The notes beneath the pieces were generated by a model. That model had not been told where the DNA came from. It made no database searches and worked only from the letters and a program-made list of their open reading frames with translations. Of a stretch of DNA of 13,506 nucleotides, positions 6,742 to 13,506 are shown piece by piece; position 1 is the stretch's first letter; every line of letters begins with the position of its first letter. The stretch is from an uncultured Helicobacteraceae bacterium (GTDB lineage: Bacteria; Campylobacterota; Campylobacteria; Campylobacterales; Sulfurimonadaceae), in the NCBI GenBank assembly GCA_903903705.1, contig CAIUZU010000047.1, positions 1 to 13,506 of the forward strand. Direction: 5' to 3'. The translations under genes were made by a program, and so were the position numbers.

Positions 6742-6757
6742 TTGCAAAAGGAAGCGG
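6742..6757 (+). promoter_or_regulatory. Kinase ribosome binding site resembling the left part of a palindrome unit
   Basis: TTGCAAAAGGAAGCGG precedes the kinase ATG; AAGGAAG is the Shine-Dalgarno, four bases from the start codon. Apart from one A, the first 15 bases match 5941-5956, the left flank of the palindrome at the end of the regulator gene. This may be a truncated repeat used as a ribosome binding site, or a chance match in purine-rich DNA. Confidence 0.4.
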
Positions 6758-6758
6758 T

Positions 6759-8606
6759 ATGGCAAAAATAAAAACTATTATGTTGAAGATTTTATTTTTT
6801 GTATTTTTCTCAACCGTACCGCTTTTTTCTCAAACAATATTTTTAGCAGATAATCAAGCTCCGATTAATCTTCTGCAATCCGGTGAATTATATATAGACC
6901 ATGGTGGCGTTGAGAGTTTTGAGACACTTTACAATAGCAGTAAGTTTTTAAAAACAAGCGAGGAGTTTATCAACTTAGGCTACGCATTTAAGAGCGTTGC
7001 ATGGCTTCGTTTTACAATCAACAATGATTCAAACGAGACTCAAAAGCGTTATATAACTGTTGATAACACCATGCTCGACACGATAGAGCTTTATAAACCC
7101 TCCGAAGACGGGAACTACACAAAGGAGCTGAGCGGTGTTTTTCAGAGAGAAAGATTTGATAATATCCTGCACTTTAACTTCCCCGTAGAGCTAAAACCAT
7201 CAGAGTCGCAGAGTTACTATCTCAAAGTTACCTCTACAACCTCCGCACTCTTTTTTAAATCTTACCTCTACAATGAGAGAGATTTTTATAAAGAGGAGAT
7301 TAGCAGACAGCTTTTTTACACTCTTTTTATCGGTGCCATGGGAATCCTTATACTCTACAACTTCTCACTCTTTCTGTTTTCCAGAGATAAAACCTATCTC
7401 TATTATGTTTTTTATATGATTGCCTCTCTTGGTCAGCATCAGACTTATACAAGTATGGGTTTATACATGTGGCCAAATGATATGATTAAATATGTTATTG
7501 AGTATGAATCCCATCTCGGTATTTACTATATGACTATTTTTGCTCTTGCCATGATTCTTTTTACCCGCTCTTTTTTAGAGACCTACAGATATAAAAAAAT
7601 TGACCTCTTTTTAAAGATTATGATTGTTTTAAACATCGTAATATCGCTTTTGAATACGAATGAGAATTCACTTCTGGACATAGCGATGTATGAAGAGTAT
7701 TTACTGCTAATTGCACTCTTGGTTATAGGTATTTATCTCTATTACAAAAAAAACACTCAGGCAAAATATTATATTATCGGCTGGGGCATCATGTTGAGTG
7801 GAGTAATCGGAATATTATTACAATGCTTAGGAATTTATAGCGTTCAGTACCACTCTTTTTACTATATTTTTGAAGTTACGATTTTATTTGAAGCGACTCT
7901 CTTCTCGATTGTTTTGGCATCTAGGCTCAAAACTCTATCTGTAAAGCTTTTGCAAAAAGAGAGAGAGTATAGTTCAGAACTGGAATCTACAGTAAAAGAG
8001 CGTACAAAAGAGTTACATGTAGCACTTGAAACAGAAAATATCTTAAAAAAAGAGCTACATCACAGAGTAAAAAACAATATGCAGTTTATTATCTCCTTGT
8101 TTAAACTTAGACTCTACCCTTTTATGAGTGATGACATCAATAGAGTGATAAAAGAGGTTACCTATAAAATAAAAGGTATGGCAAGAGCGCATGATATGCT
8201 TTATTCTCAAAAATCACTCAATACTATTGACACAAATGAATACTTTACTCAGTTAATTAACGAGTTAAAAAACGGTTATGAAACAGAGCATATAAGATTT
8301 GATATAAAAGTAGAAACAGAACTTTATAGTGATAGGCTTATTTATTGTGGTTTGATTGTCAATGAAGTGATTATCAATGCTTTAAAATATGCATTTGATG
8401 ATGGGCAAAATGGAGTAATCAACCTAAATCTTTACAAAAATAAAGATGAAACTATTTTAGAACTCTCCGATAACGGAGTAGGACTTAAAGAAAATCATAA
8501 ACAATCCTTTGGTCTTCTTATGGTAAATACACTCGTAACGGAGCAACTAAAAGGAACTATTGAATTTGATACAAAAAATGGAACAACAATCAAAATAAAA
8601 ATTTAA
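6759..8606 (+). CDS. 7TM-DISM sensor histidine kinase, HisKA_2 class
   Basis: A 615-residue inner-membrane sensor. Signal peptide 1-24; periplasmic 7TMR-DISMED2-type domain about 30-175 (AWLRFTINN at 81-89 is typical); seven hydrophobic segments between about 184 and 388; coiled-coil linker about 390-430; HisKA_2 dimerisation region with KELHHRVKNNMQ (431-442), H435 being the probable phosphorylated histidine; HATPase_c domain with N-box NEVIINALKYAF (535-546) and DNGVG (571-575). DISMED2 domains are thought to bind carbohydrate-like or other small ligands in the periplasm; the ligand here is unknown. The partner is very probably the divergent response regulator 113 bp away. A TonB-dependent receptor starts 10 bases downstream, almost certainly in the same transcript. 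This suggests that the sensed signal is related to what the receptor imports or to envelope state. Full length, with no lesion. Confidence 0.9.
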   Translation: MAKIKTIMLKILFFVFFSTVPLFSQTIFLADNQAPINLLQSGELYIDHGGVESFETLYNSSKFLKTSEEFINLGYAFKSVAWLRFTINNDSNETQKRYITVDNTMLDTIELYKPSEDGNYTKELSGVFQRERFDNILHFNFPVELKPSESQSYYLKVTSTTSALFFKSYLYNERDFYKEEISRQLFYTLFIGAMGILILYNFSLFLFSRDKTYLYYVFYMIASLGQHQTYTSMGLYMWPNDMIKYVIEYESHLGIYYMTIFALAMILFTRSFLETYRYKKIDLFLKIMIVLNIVISLLNTNENSLLDIAMYEEYLLLIALLVIGIYLYYKKNTQAKYYIIGWGIMLSGVIGILLQCLGIYSVQYHSFYYIFEVTILFEATLFSIVLASRLKTLSVKLLQKEREYSSELESTVKERTKELHVALETENILKKELHHRVKNNMQFIISLFKLRLYPFMSDDINRVIKEVTYKIKGMARAHDMLYSQKSLNTIDTNEYFTQLINELKNGYETEHIRFDIKVETELYSDRLIYCGLIVNEVIINALKYAFDDGQNGVINLNLYKNKDETILELSDNGVGLKENHKQSFGLLMVNTLVTEQLKGTIEFDTKNGTTIKIKI

Positions 8607-8616
8607 GGAAATAGGT

Positions 8617-10629
8617 TTGAAACTTATCATAATTATTGCAATCTTTTTTCAACTGCTTTTTGCAGATGAAAATAGTATTAATATTGAGCCTATAACGGTT
8701 GAAGCAGAACATCTTACACAAGAATATAATAACTACTCAAAACATGATTTAGAGGCGAGAGATATTGATTCACTCGATGATTTAAGTGCTGTCCTGCCAT
8801 CATTTTCTGTTTCAAACTATGGTTCAAGAAATGTAGCTTTTACATCATATAGGGGACAAGCAAACTTTATGACTACTACTTCACCGGTAGCCATATATAT
8901 AGATGATATTCCTCTTGCTTATGTAAATACTTTTTTAACACATGAGTTATACAATATATCGGATGTAAACATTTTAAAAGGTCCTCAAGGATTTACAACC
9001 GGCTTAGGCGCACAAGCAGGTATTATTCAACTAAAGATGGATGATAAACTTGTAAAAGAAGCAGAATTTAGCAGTGAAGTTAAGATGGCTAATTATGCTG
9101 AAAAAAGTTTGGTTCTGCACTCAAAAACTCCTATAGAAGACGGAACTATTGCTATTGATACTCTTTATAAACAGCGAGATGGATTTACAAAAAATCTTTA
9201 TGACAATAAAAGTTTAGATGATGAAGAGACAAAAGCTTTGAGTGTTAGGATGATTAAGAATATTGATAATTTAAAACTGACTTTCTTGGGTCTTCAAGAT
9301 TTTAACAATGACGGCGGAACCCCTTATCATGACAACCTTCAAACGCCGTTTGTTATGAATCAAAATGTGCAAGGATATATACGGCAAAATAACCTGCTTA
9401 GTTCAATAAAACTAGAATATTTTGCGAATGATTATGTATTCAAATCTGTAAGTTCCTTTCATAACTATAGGTCAAAAGAGCTGCTAGACGGAGACCGCAC
9501 ACCGGAGAATTTTTTGACGATTGATAGCGATGAAAATTATAAAGAGTTTACTGAAGAACTCAGCATGCAGATACAAAAGAGTGGTTGGGAACTGACAAGC
9601 GGTCTGTTTTTTGCCTCACGCTATGAACATACTTATACCGAAAACCATCATTATGAATATCTCGATACCAACGGTTATAGAATATGGCAAACATCACAGC
9701 CTGAGAAAAGTTTTGCCCTCTTTAGCGAATATGCAAAAAATATAAATGAGAATATTATACTTACCGCAGCTCTGAGATATACATGGAACGAAAAAGATTT
9801 TAACAACAATATCAATCAATCTTTCCCGATAGAAGTAGCCGAGTATGGATTTTTAAATACAGCTTATCCTCACATCATAGCAACTTCTCACTGGCAAAAA
9901 GTTTTACCAAAAGTAAAAATAGCTTATAAACAAGATAATGCAAATTTGATTTTCTTACAATATGCAGAAGCGTTTAAAAACGGTGGATACAGTTATGATG
10001 ATTATGATATTAAAACATTGAGTTATGACCCTGAGGAATCAAAAACTTTGGAGTTGGGATTTAACACAAAATGGAAAAACTCATTAAACCTTAGCGCAAC
10101 ACTTTATGCAACACATGTTGATAAACTTCAGGTTGAAACCATACGCTCTGACTTAAGCAGTTATATAGACAATGCGGCAAAAGCTGATATTTATGGCATT
10201 GAAAGCGAGTTGCGCTATTTATTTAATAATAACTTTAGCGTACATAGCTGTGTAGGATTTATTCACTCTAAATTTGATGACTATATATCCAACTCTAATA
10301 ATTACTCCGGAAATCAACTGATAAATGTCCCCCAACACACTTTTCAATTTGGTTCAGAATTCAGTTTTAGTAAAAACTATTATCTAGATTTAGTATTAAA
10401 ATCAAACGGAAAAACCTATTTTGATAAGGCAAATACGGTATCTGAATCATCCTACACTTATGTTGATACGAAAATGGGGTATAAATCTAAAAAATTCTCA
10501 TGGAATGTTTACATTCATAATCTGTTTGACAAACGATACCTAAATTACATTATTGCAGCAGAAGGATTTAATGCGTATAATTTTGGTGAGCCTAGACGGA
10601 TAGGCGTATCTTTAAAATATGATTTTTAG
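8617..10629 (+). CDS. TonB-dependent outer-membrane receptor
   Basis: A 670-residue protein beginning with a TTG codon six bases after AAGGAA. The start is supported by the signal peptide that follows at once (MKLIIIIAIFFQLLFA, cleavage near residue 16). ITVEAE at 26-31 is a probable TonB box. The plug domain spans about 23-141 and contains the canonical NILKGPQGFTTGLGAQAG (118-135). The rest is a 22-strand-type barrel ending NLFDKRYLN...GVSLKYDF with the terminal phenylalanine expected for outer-membrane insertion. The protein would import a scarce ligand with energy from TonB-ExbB-ExbD. The ligand cannot be read from sequence: no periplasmic binding protein, ABC transporter, FecR/sigma pair or obvious Fur box is nearby. 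Being cotranscribed with a sensor kinase is the main clue to regulation. Confidence 0.9.
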   Translation: MKLIIIIAIFFQLLFADENSINIEPITVEAEHLTQEYNNYSKHDLEARDIDSLDDLSAVLPSFSVSNYGSRNVAFTSYRGQANFMTTTSPVAIYIDDIPLAYVNTFLTHELYNISDVNILKGPQGFTTGLGAQAGIIQLKMDDKLVKEAEFSSEVKMANYAEKSLVLHSKTPIEDGTIAIDTLYKQRDGFTKNLYDNKSLDDEETKALSVRMIKNIDNLKLTFLGLQDFNNDGGTPYHDNLQTPFVMNQNVQGYIRQNNLLSSIKLEYFANDYVFKSVSSFHNYRSKELLDGDRTPENFLTIDSDENYKEFTEELSMQIQKSGWELTSGLFFASRYEHTYTENHHYEYLDTNGYRIWQTSQPEKSFALFSEYAKNINENIILTAALRYTWNEKDFNNNINQSFPIEVAEYGFLNTAYPHIIATSHWQKVLPKVKIAYKQDNANLIFLQYAEAFKNGGYSYDDYDIKTLSYDPEESKTLELGFNTKWKNSLNLSATLYATHVDKLQVETIRSDLSSYIDNAAKADIYGIESELRYLFNNNFSVHSCVGFIHSKFDDYISNSNNYSGNQLINVPQHTFQFGSEFSFSKNYYLDLVLKSNGKTYFDKANTVSESSYTYVDTKMGYKSKKFSWNVYIHNLFDKRYLNYIIAAEGFNAYNFGEPRRIGVSLKYDF

Positions 10630-10673
10630 AAGTATTTTATAAAGCTTGTAAGTCTGTGAGAAAGGGATTGTGT

Positions 10674-10680
10674 AAAAAAA
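10674..10680 (-). terminator. T run directly after tRNA-Ser, possible end of the tRNA operon
   Basis: Seven T follow the encoded CCA of tRNA-Ser immediately on the minus strand. With the T-arm and acceptor stem upstream this could help to stop transcription, but there is no separate hairpin, so the call is weak. The remaining bases between the receptor stop and this run show no clear terminator for the receptor operon. Confidence 0.25.
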
Positions 10681-10769
10681 TGGTGGACCCTCAGAGATTC
10701 GAACTCTGGGAGGTATAACCCTCGCCGGTTTTCAAGACCGGTGCTATCGACCAACTCAGCCAAAGATCC
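10681..10769 (-). tRNA. tRNA-Ser (anticodon TGA)
   Basis: An 89-nt class II tRNA with encoded CCA. Acceptor GGATCTT pairs with AGGGTCC (two G-T wobbles). Anticodon stem CCGGT/ACCGG holds the loop CTTGAAA with anticodon TGA. The long variable arm GAGG-GTTATA-CCTC and the T-arm CAGAG-TTCGAAT-CTCTG confirm serine. It is the last gene of a four-tRNA operon. The discriminator base is A, whereas many bacterial serine tRNAs have G. Confidence 0.95.
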
Positions 10770-10797
10770 ACATTTGTAAAGAAGTTATTATAAAAAT

Positions 10798-10871
10798 TGG
10801 AGGTGCCACCCAGATTTGAACTGGGGATAGCAGCTTTGCAGGCTGCGGCCTTACCACTTGGCGATGGCACC
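10798..10871 (-). tRNA. tRNA-Cys (anticodon GCA)
   Basis: A 74-nt tRNA with encoded CCA. Acceptor GGTGCCA pairs with TGGCACC; anticodon stem GCAGC/GCTGC holds CTGCAAA with anticodon GCA; T-arm CCCAG-TTCAAAT-CTGGG. The discriminator U is the identity base expected for cysteine. Third gene of the operon. Confidence 0.96.
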
Positions 10872-10895
10872 AGTTTCAACAATAACTTATAATAA

Positions 10896-10982
10896 TGGTG
10901 CCCGAAGCCGGACTTGAACCGGCACACCCTTACGAGCGAGGGATTTTAAATCCCTTGTGTCTACCGATTTCACCACCCGGGC
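10896..10982 (-). tRNA. tRNA-Leu (anticodon TAA)
   Basis: An 87-nt class II tRNA with encoded CCA. It starts GCCCGGGTGG; anticodon stem AGGGA/TCCCT holds TTTAAAA with anticodon TAA; a variable arm follows; T-arm GCCGG-TTCAAGT-CCGGC; discriminator A as usual for leucine. Second gene of the operon. Confidence 0.96.
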
Positions 10983-11032
10983 TTGGGTTTTTTTCAAGAT
11001 ATCGGGTATCTTTGTTTTATTTAATATTTTTA

Positions 11033-11107
11033 TGGAGCGGGAAACGAGGTTCGAACTCGCGACCCCAACCTTGGCAAGGTTGTGCTCTACCACTGAGCTA
11101 TTCCCGC
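11033..11107 (-). tRNA. tRNA-Gly (anticodon GCC)
   Basis: A 75-nt tRNA with encoded CCA. Acceptor GCGGGAA pairs with TTCCCGC; D-arm AGCTCAGTGGTAGAGC; anticodon stem CAACC/GGTTG holds TTGCCAA with anticodon GCC; T-arm CGAG-GTTCGAAC-type loop. Discriminator U is as expected for bacterial glycine tRNA. First gene of the operon, about 25 bases after the predicted transcription start. Confidence 0.96.
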
Positions 11108-11116
11108 AATTTTTGT

Positions 11117-11133
11117 CACTTATTTTTTAAGTG
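11117..11133 (-). promoter_or_regulatory. Small hairpin in the tRNA operon leader
   Basis: CACTTA and TAAGTG (6 bp) flank a 5-nt T/A loop, between the predicted transcription start (about 11133) and tRNA-Gly. The precursor would thus begin with a short stem-loop. It may only protect or mark the 5' leader before RNase P cleavage; no known regulator is implied. Confidence 0.3.
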
Positions 11134-11139
11134 GACGGA

Positions 11140-11168
11140 ATTATAGCCATTTAATTTTCATTTGTAAA
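11140..11168 (-). promoter_or_regulatory. Sigma-70 promoter of the tRNA operon
   Basis: Minus strand: -35 TTTACA (11168-11163), a 17-bp spacer, and -10 TATAAT (11145-11140). The following TCCGTCC makes a GC-rich discriminator, as often seen at stringently controlled stable-RNA promoters. This is the best-formed promoter in the window and is back-to-back with the ilvD promoter. Confidence 0.75.
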
Positions 11169-11196
11169 GAGCTTTTATAAAAAAGTTTAAAAAAAA

Positions 11197-11205
11197 TGCT
11201 ATAAT
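11197..11205 (+). promoter_or_regulatory. Extended -10 promoter of ilvD-thrS
   Basis: TGCTATAAT: consensus -10 TATAAT (11200-11205) with TGN extension. No good -35 is found 17 bp upstream. Transcription would start near 11212, leaving a leader of about 37 bases, too short for a T-box or a peptide-coding attenuator ahead of ilvD. Confidence 0.6.
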
Positions 11206-11248
11206 CTCATAAAGACTAAATAAATAAACTATAAATTGAAGGATTTTT

Positions 11249-12934
11249 ATGAGAAGTGATACTATAAAAAAAGGGTTTGACAGAGCTCCTCACCGCTCAT
11301 TGCTTCGAGCAACAGGCTTAAAGGATGAAGATTTTGACAAACCTTTTATAGGTATAGCAAATAGCTATATAGATATCATTCCGGGGCATTTTTTCTTACA
11401 TGAGTATGGTGAAATTGTAAAAAAAGCTATTCGTGAAGCAGGCGGGGTGCCGTTTGTTTTTAACACTATCGGTGTTGATGACGGTATCGCAATGGGTCAT
11501 GACGGAATGCTTTACTCTCTTCCTTCTCGTGAAATAATAGCTGACTCTATTGAAACGGTTATGAACGCACATAAATTAGATGCGATGATATGTATTCCAA
11601 ACTGTGACAAAATTGTTCCCGGTATGATTATGGGTGCGCTTCGTGTTAATGTTCCGACTATTTTTGTTTCAGGCGGTCCGATGCCGGCTGGACATAAAAA
11701 AGACGGTACACCGATAGATTTATCTACTGCATTTGAGGCAGTCGGTGTTCACGCTGAGGGGAAAATGACGGATGAAGAGCTGTATGACATAGAGTGCAAC
11801 GCATGTCCAAGCGGTGGAAGCTGTTCTGGTATGTTTACTGCAAACTCTATGAATACTCTTTGTGAAGCGATGGGAATTGCCCTTCCAGGAAACGGTACCA
11901 TTTTAGCGATGACTCCAGAGAGAATAGAGCTTGTTAAAAAAGCTGCTAAGAGAATCGTAGAGATGGCAAAAGCTGATGATAGCAAATACAACTTGCGAAA
12001 TGTTTTAAATGAAAAAGCTGTTCATAATGCGTTTGTTGTCGATATGGCGATGGGCGGAAGCTCAAATACCGTTCTGCATATGCTGGCAATCGCAAGAGAG
12101 GCTGGAGTCGATTTTCCAATCGAGAAAATTAACACAATTGCGGATAATGTTGCTCATATTGCTAAAATCTCTCCATCGTTAACTACTGTTCATATGGATG
12201 ATGTAAATCGTGCAGGCGGTGTAAATGCGGTTATGAAAGAAGTTAGTCGCAGAGGCGGACTTCTTTATCTTGACAATCCAACCGTAACAGGTGAAACACT
12301 CGGCGAACGCATAGCAGATGCTAAAATTTTGGATGAGAGTATTATCCATACAAATGAAAATGCTTACTCACAAGTCGGTGGATTATCAATTCTTTTTGGA
12401 AACTTAGCACTTGAGGGTGCTGTTGTAAAAACTGCCGGAATTGAAGCCAACATGAGACAGTTTAAAGGTACGGCAATCTGTTTTAACTCCCAGAGCGAAG
12501 CTATAACTGGGATAATGAGCCATAAAGTTAAACCTGGCAGCGTTGTAGTTATCCGTTATGAGGGTCCAAAAGGCGGACCGGGTATGCAAGAGATGCTAGC
12601 ACCTACTGCACTTATTCAAGGAATGGGACTCGGAGATAGCGTAGCTCTTATTACAGATGGTAGATTTTCCGGAGCAACTAAAGGTGCAAGTATCGGGCAT
12701 GTTTCTCCCGAGGCTGCTGAGGGTGGTTTGATAGCGTTTGTGGAAGACGGTGACGAGATAGAGTTAGATACTGACAAACATTTGCTGAGATTAAATGTTA
12801 GTGATGAAGAGATAGCAAAAAGAAAAGCAAATTACAAACCTTATAAAAACGAGGTTAAATCGAAGTGGCTAAAACGCTACCAACTTTTAGTTTCAAATGC
12901 TTCAAATGGCGCAGTTTTAAAAACAGAATTATAA
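11249..12934 (+). CDS. ilvD: Dihydroxy-acid dehydratase
   Basis: A 561-residue enzyme dehydrating 2,3-dihydroxy-isovalerate and 2,3-dihydroxy-3-methylvalerate to the 2-oxo acids in valine, isoleucine and leucine synthesis. Visible family motifs: [21 protein letters not shown] (D78 as Mg ligand), [10 protein letters not shown] with C119 (iron-sulfur cluster), D120 and K121 (Mg site, K usually carbamylated), [17 protein letters not shown] with C192 as second cluster ligand, and [15 protein letters not shown] with S474 matching the catalytic serine. The numbering sits three residues below E. coli IlvD through C192. Length fits the shorter bacterial form. GAAGGA five bases before the ATG is a good ribosome binding site. 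The expected cluster and metal residues named here are all present, so it should be active. thrS follows after 15 bases, a likely operon. Confidence 0.97.
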   Translation: MRSDTIKKGFDRAPHRSLLRATGLKDEDFDKPFIGIANSYIDIIPGHFFLHEYGEIVKKAIREAGGVPFVFNTIGVDDGIAMGHDGMLYSLPSREIIADSIETVMNAHKLDAMICIPNCDKIVPGMIMGALRVNVPTIFVSGGPMPAGHKKDGTPIDLSTAFEAVGVHAEGKMTDEELYDIECNACPSGGSCSGMFTANSMNTLCEAMGIALPGNGTILAMTPERIELVKKAAKRIVEMAKADDSKYNLRNVLNEKAVHNAFVVDMAMGGSSNTVLHMLAIAREAGVDFPIEKINTIADNVAHIAKISPSLTTVHMDDVNRAGGVNAVMKEVSRRGGLLYLDNPTVTGETLGERIADAKILDESIIHTNENAYSQVGGLSILFGNLALEGAVVKTAGIEANMRQFKGTAICFNSQSEAITGIMSHKVKPGSVVVIRYEGPKGGPGMQEMLAPTALIQGMGLGDSVALITDGRFSGATKGASIGHVSPEAAEGGLIAFVEDGDEIELDTDKHLLRLNVSDEEIAKRKANYKPYKNEVKSKWLKRYQLLVSNASNGAVLKTEL

Positions 12935-12949
12935 GAATAGGAATATATT

Positions 12950-13506
12950 TTGAACGCAATAGCAATAAAACATAATGGCGAAATAATAGATTTACAAACT
13001 GCTTCAGAGCTTGGTTTTGAGGGAGAACAGATACTTCTTGATAACTCGGAAGAGTCTTTAAATGTGTTAAGACACTCAACCGCTCACCTGATGGCTCAAG
13101 CTATAAAATCTCTCTATAGCGATGCAAAGTTTTTCGTAGGACCAAATGTAAAAGAGGGTTTTTACTATGACTTTAAAACAAGCCATGAGATAGGCGAAGC
13201 TGACCTTAAAGAGATTGAAAAAGAGATGCTCTCAATCGCTAAAAAGAAGTACCCGATAGAGAAGTATGAGATTACTATGGATGAGGCAAAAGAAAAGTTT
13301 AAAGATGACCATCTGAAACTTTTTGTAATGCAAAGAATCCCAAGCGAAACAGTTTCTATTTACAAACAGGGCGATTTTGAAGATTTATGTCGTGGTCCTC
13401 ATCTGCCTAATGTCGGACTTATAAGATATTTTAAACTTACTAAGATTGCAGGTGCTTACCTTGGCGGAGACTCTAACAACGAAATGCTTACTCGTATTTA
13501 CGGCAT
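12950..13506 (+). CDS. thrS: Threonyl-tRNA synthetase (N-terminal part)
   Basis: The first 185 codons are present; the gene continues past the window. It starts with TTG, six bases after AGGAA. The visible part is the N2 editing domain that hydrolyses mis-charged Ser-tRNA(Thr): HSTAH at 42-46 and CRGPH at 147-151 supply the two histidines, the cysteine and the final histidine of the editing site. In E. coli the first of these histidines is at 73, so the N-terminus here is about 30 residues short and cannot hold a full TGS domain; Campylobacter ThrRS is similarly short. The catalytic domain is outside the window. It is 15 bases downstream of ilvD with no promoter seen between, so probably cotranscribed. 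Confidence 0.95.
   Translation, partial: MNAIAIKHNGEIIDLQTASELGFEGEQILLDNSEESLNVLRHSTAHLMAQAIKSLYSDAKFFVGPNVKEGFYYDFKTSHEIGEADLKEIEKEMLSIAKKKYPIEKYEITMDEAKEKFKDDHLKLFVMQRIPSETVSIYKQGDFEDLCRGPHLPNVGLIRYFKLTKIAGAYLGGDSNNEMLTRIYG

Noticed and set aside
6686..6758. A Fur box controlling the kinase-receptor operon
   Set aside because: No stretch resembling the GATAATGATAATCATTATC pattern was found; only generic AT-rich sequence is present.
10691..11146. Short open frames on both strands across the tRNA cluster
   Set aside because: They run straight through well-folded tRNA genes and are the usual spurious hypothetical proteins of tRNA operons.
11206..11248. T-box, leader peptide or riboswitch ahead of ilvD
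   Set aside because: The predicted leader is only about 37 bases, with no hairpin, no run of Leu/Val/Ile codons and no terminator.
11749..13079. Minus-strand open frames inside ilvD and across the ilvD-thrS junction
   Set aside because: They are antisense to two clearly conserved genes and show no start signals or recognisable protein features.

Overview
The window looks chromosomal and most likely comes from a sulfur- or hydrogen-oxidising member of the Campylobacterota (Sulfurimonas-like). This is inferred from the AT-rich composition, the ilvD-thrS gene order, a threonyl-tRNA synthetase whose N-terminus is too short for a full TGS domain (as in Campylobacter), and a 7TM-DISM sensor kinase of the HisKA_2 class. 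No sequence search was possible, so the genus is a guess.

Layout from left to right. (1) Positions 1-293, minus strand: a BrnT-type (DUF497) toxin gene overlapping by ATGA the first six codons of its probable antitoxin, which runs off the window edge. (2) Positions 294-572: non-coding DNA with an imperfect inverted repeat of TGACA/TGTCA type and three short palindromes. (3) Positions 573-5693, minus strand: a 1706-residue cysteine-free secreted protein with two N-terminal DUF4214 repeats, a hexaglycine linker, a string of Ig-like modules and weak RTX-like repeats near the C-terminus. (4) Positions 5694-5961: the promoter region of that gene plus a second, semi-regular cluster of the same palindromes. 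(5) Positions 5962-10629: a response regulator (minus strand) divergent from an operon of a 7TM-DISM histidine kinase and a TonB-dependent receptor. (6) Positions 10681-11107: a minus-strand tRNA operon transcribed Gly-Leu-Cys-Ser from a well-formed promoter. (7) Positions 11249-13506: ilvD and the 5' part of thrS, closely spaced on the plus strand.

The most interesting point is regulatory. A 19-bp element made of two GTTATAT half-sites with starts 12 bp apart occurs twice with only two differences: once in the gap between the response regulator and the kinase, once just upstream of the giant secreted protein. The regulator has an OmpR-type DNA-binding domain, a family that often binds tandem direct repeats. 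I infer that kinase, regulator, TonB receptor and giant surface/secreted protein form one regulon: an envelope sensor controlling an outer-membrane receptor and a secreted adhesin or S-layer-like protein. The palindrome clusters lie directly 3' of the regulator gene and of the giant gene. In the regulator, a palindrome even supplies the last codons and the stop codon.
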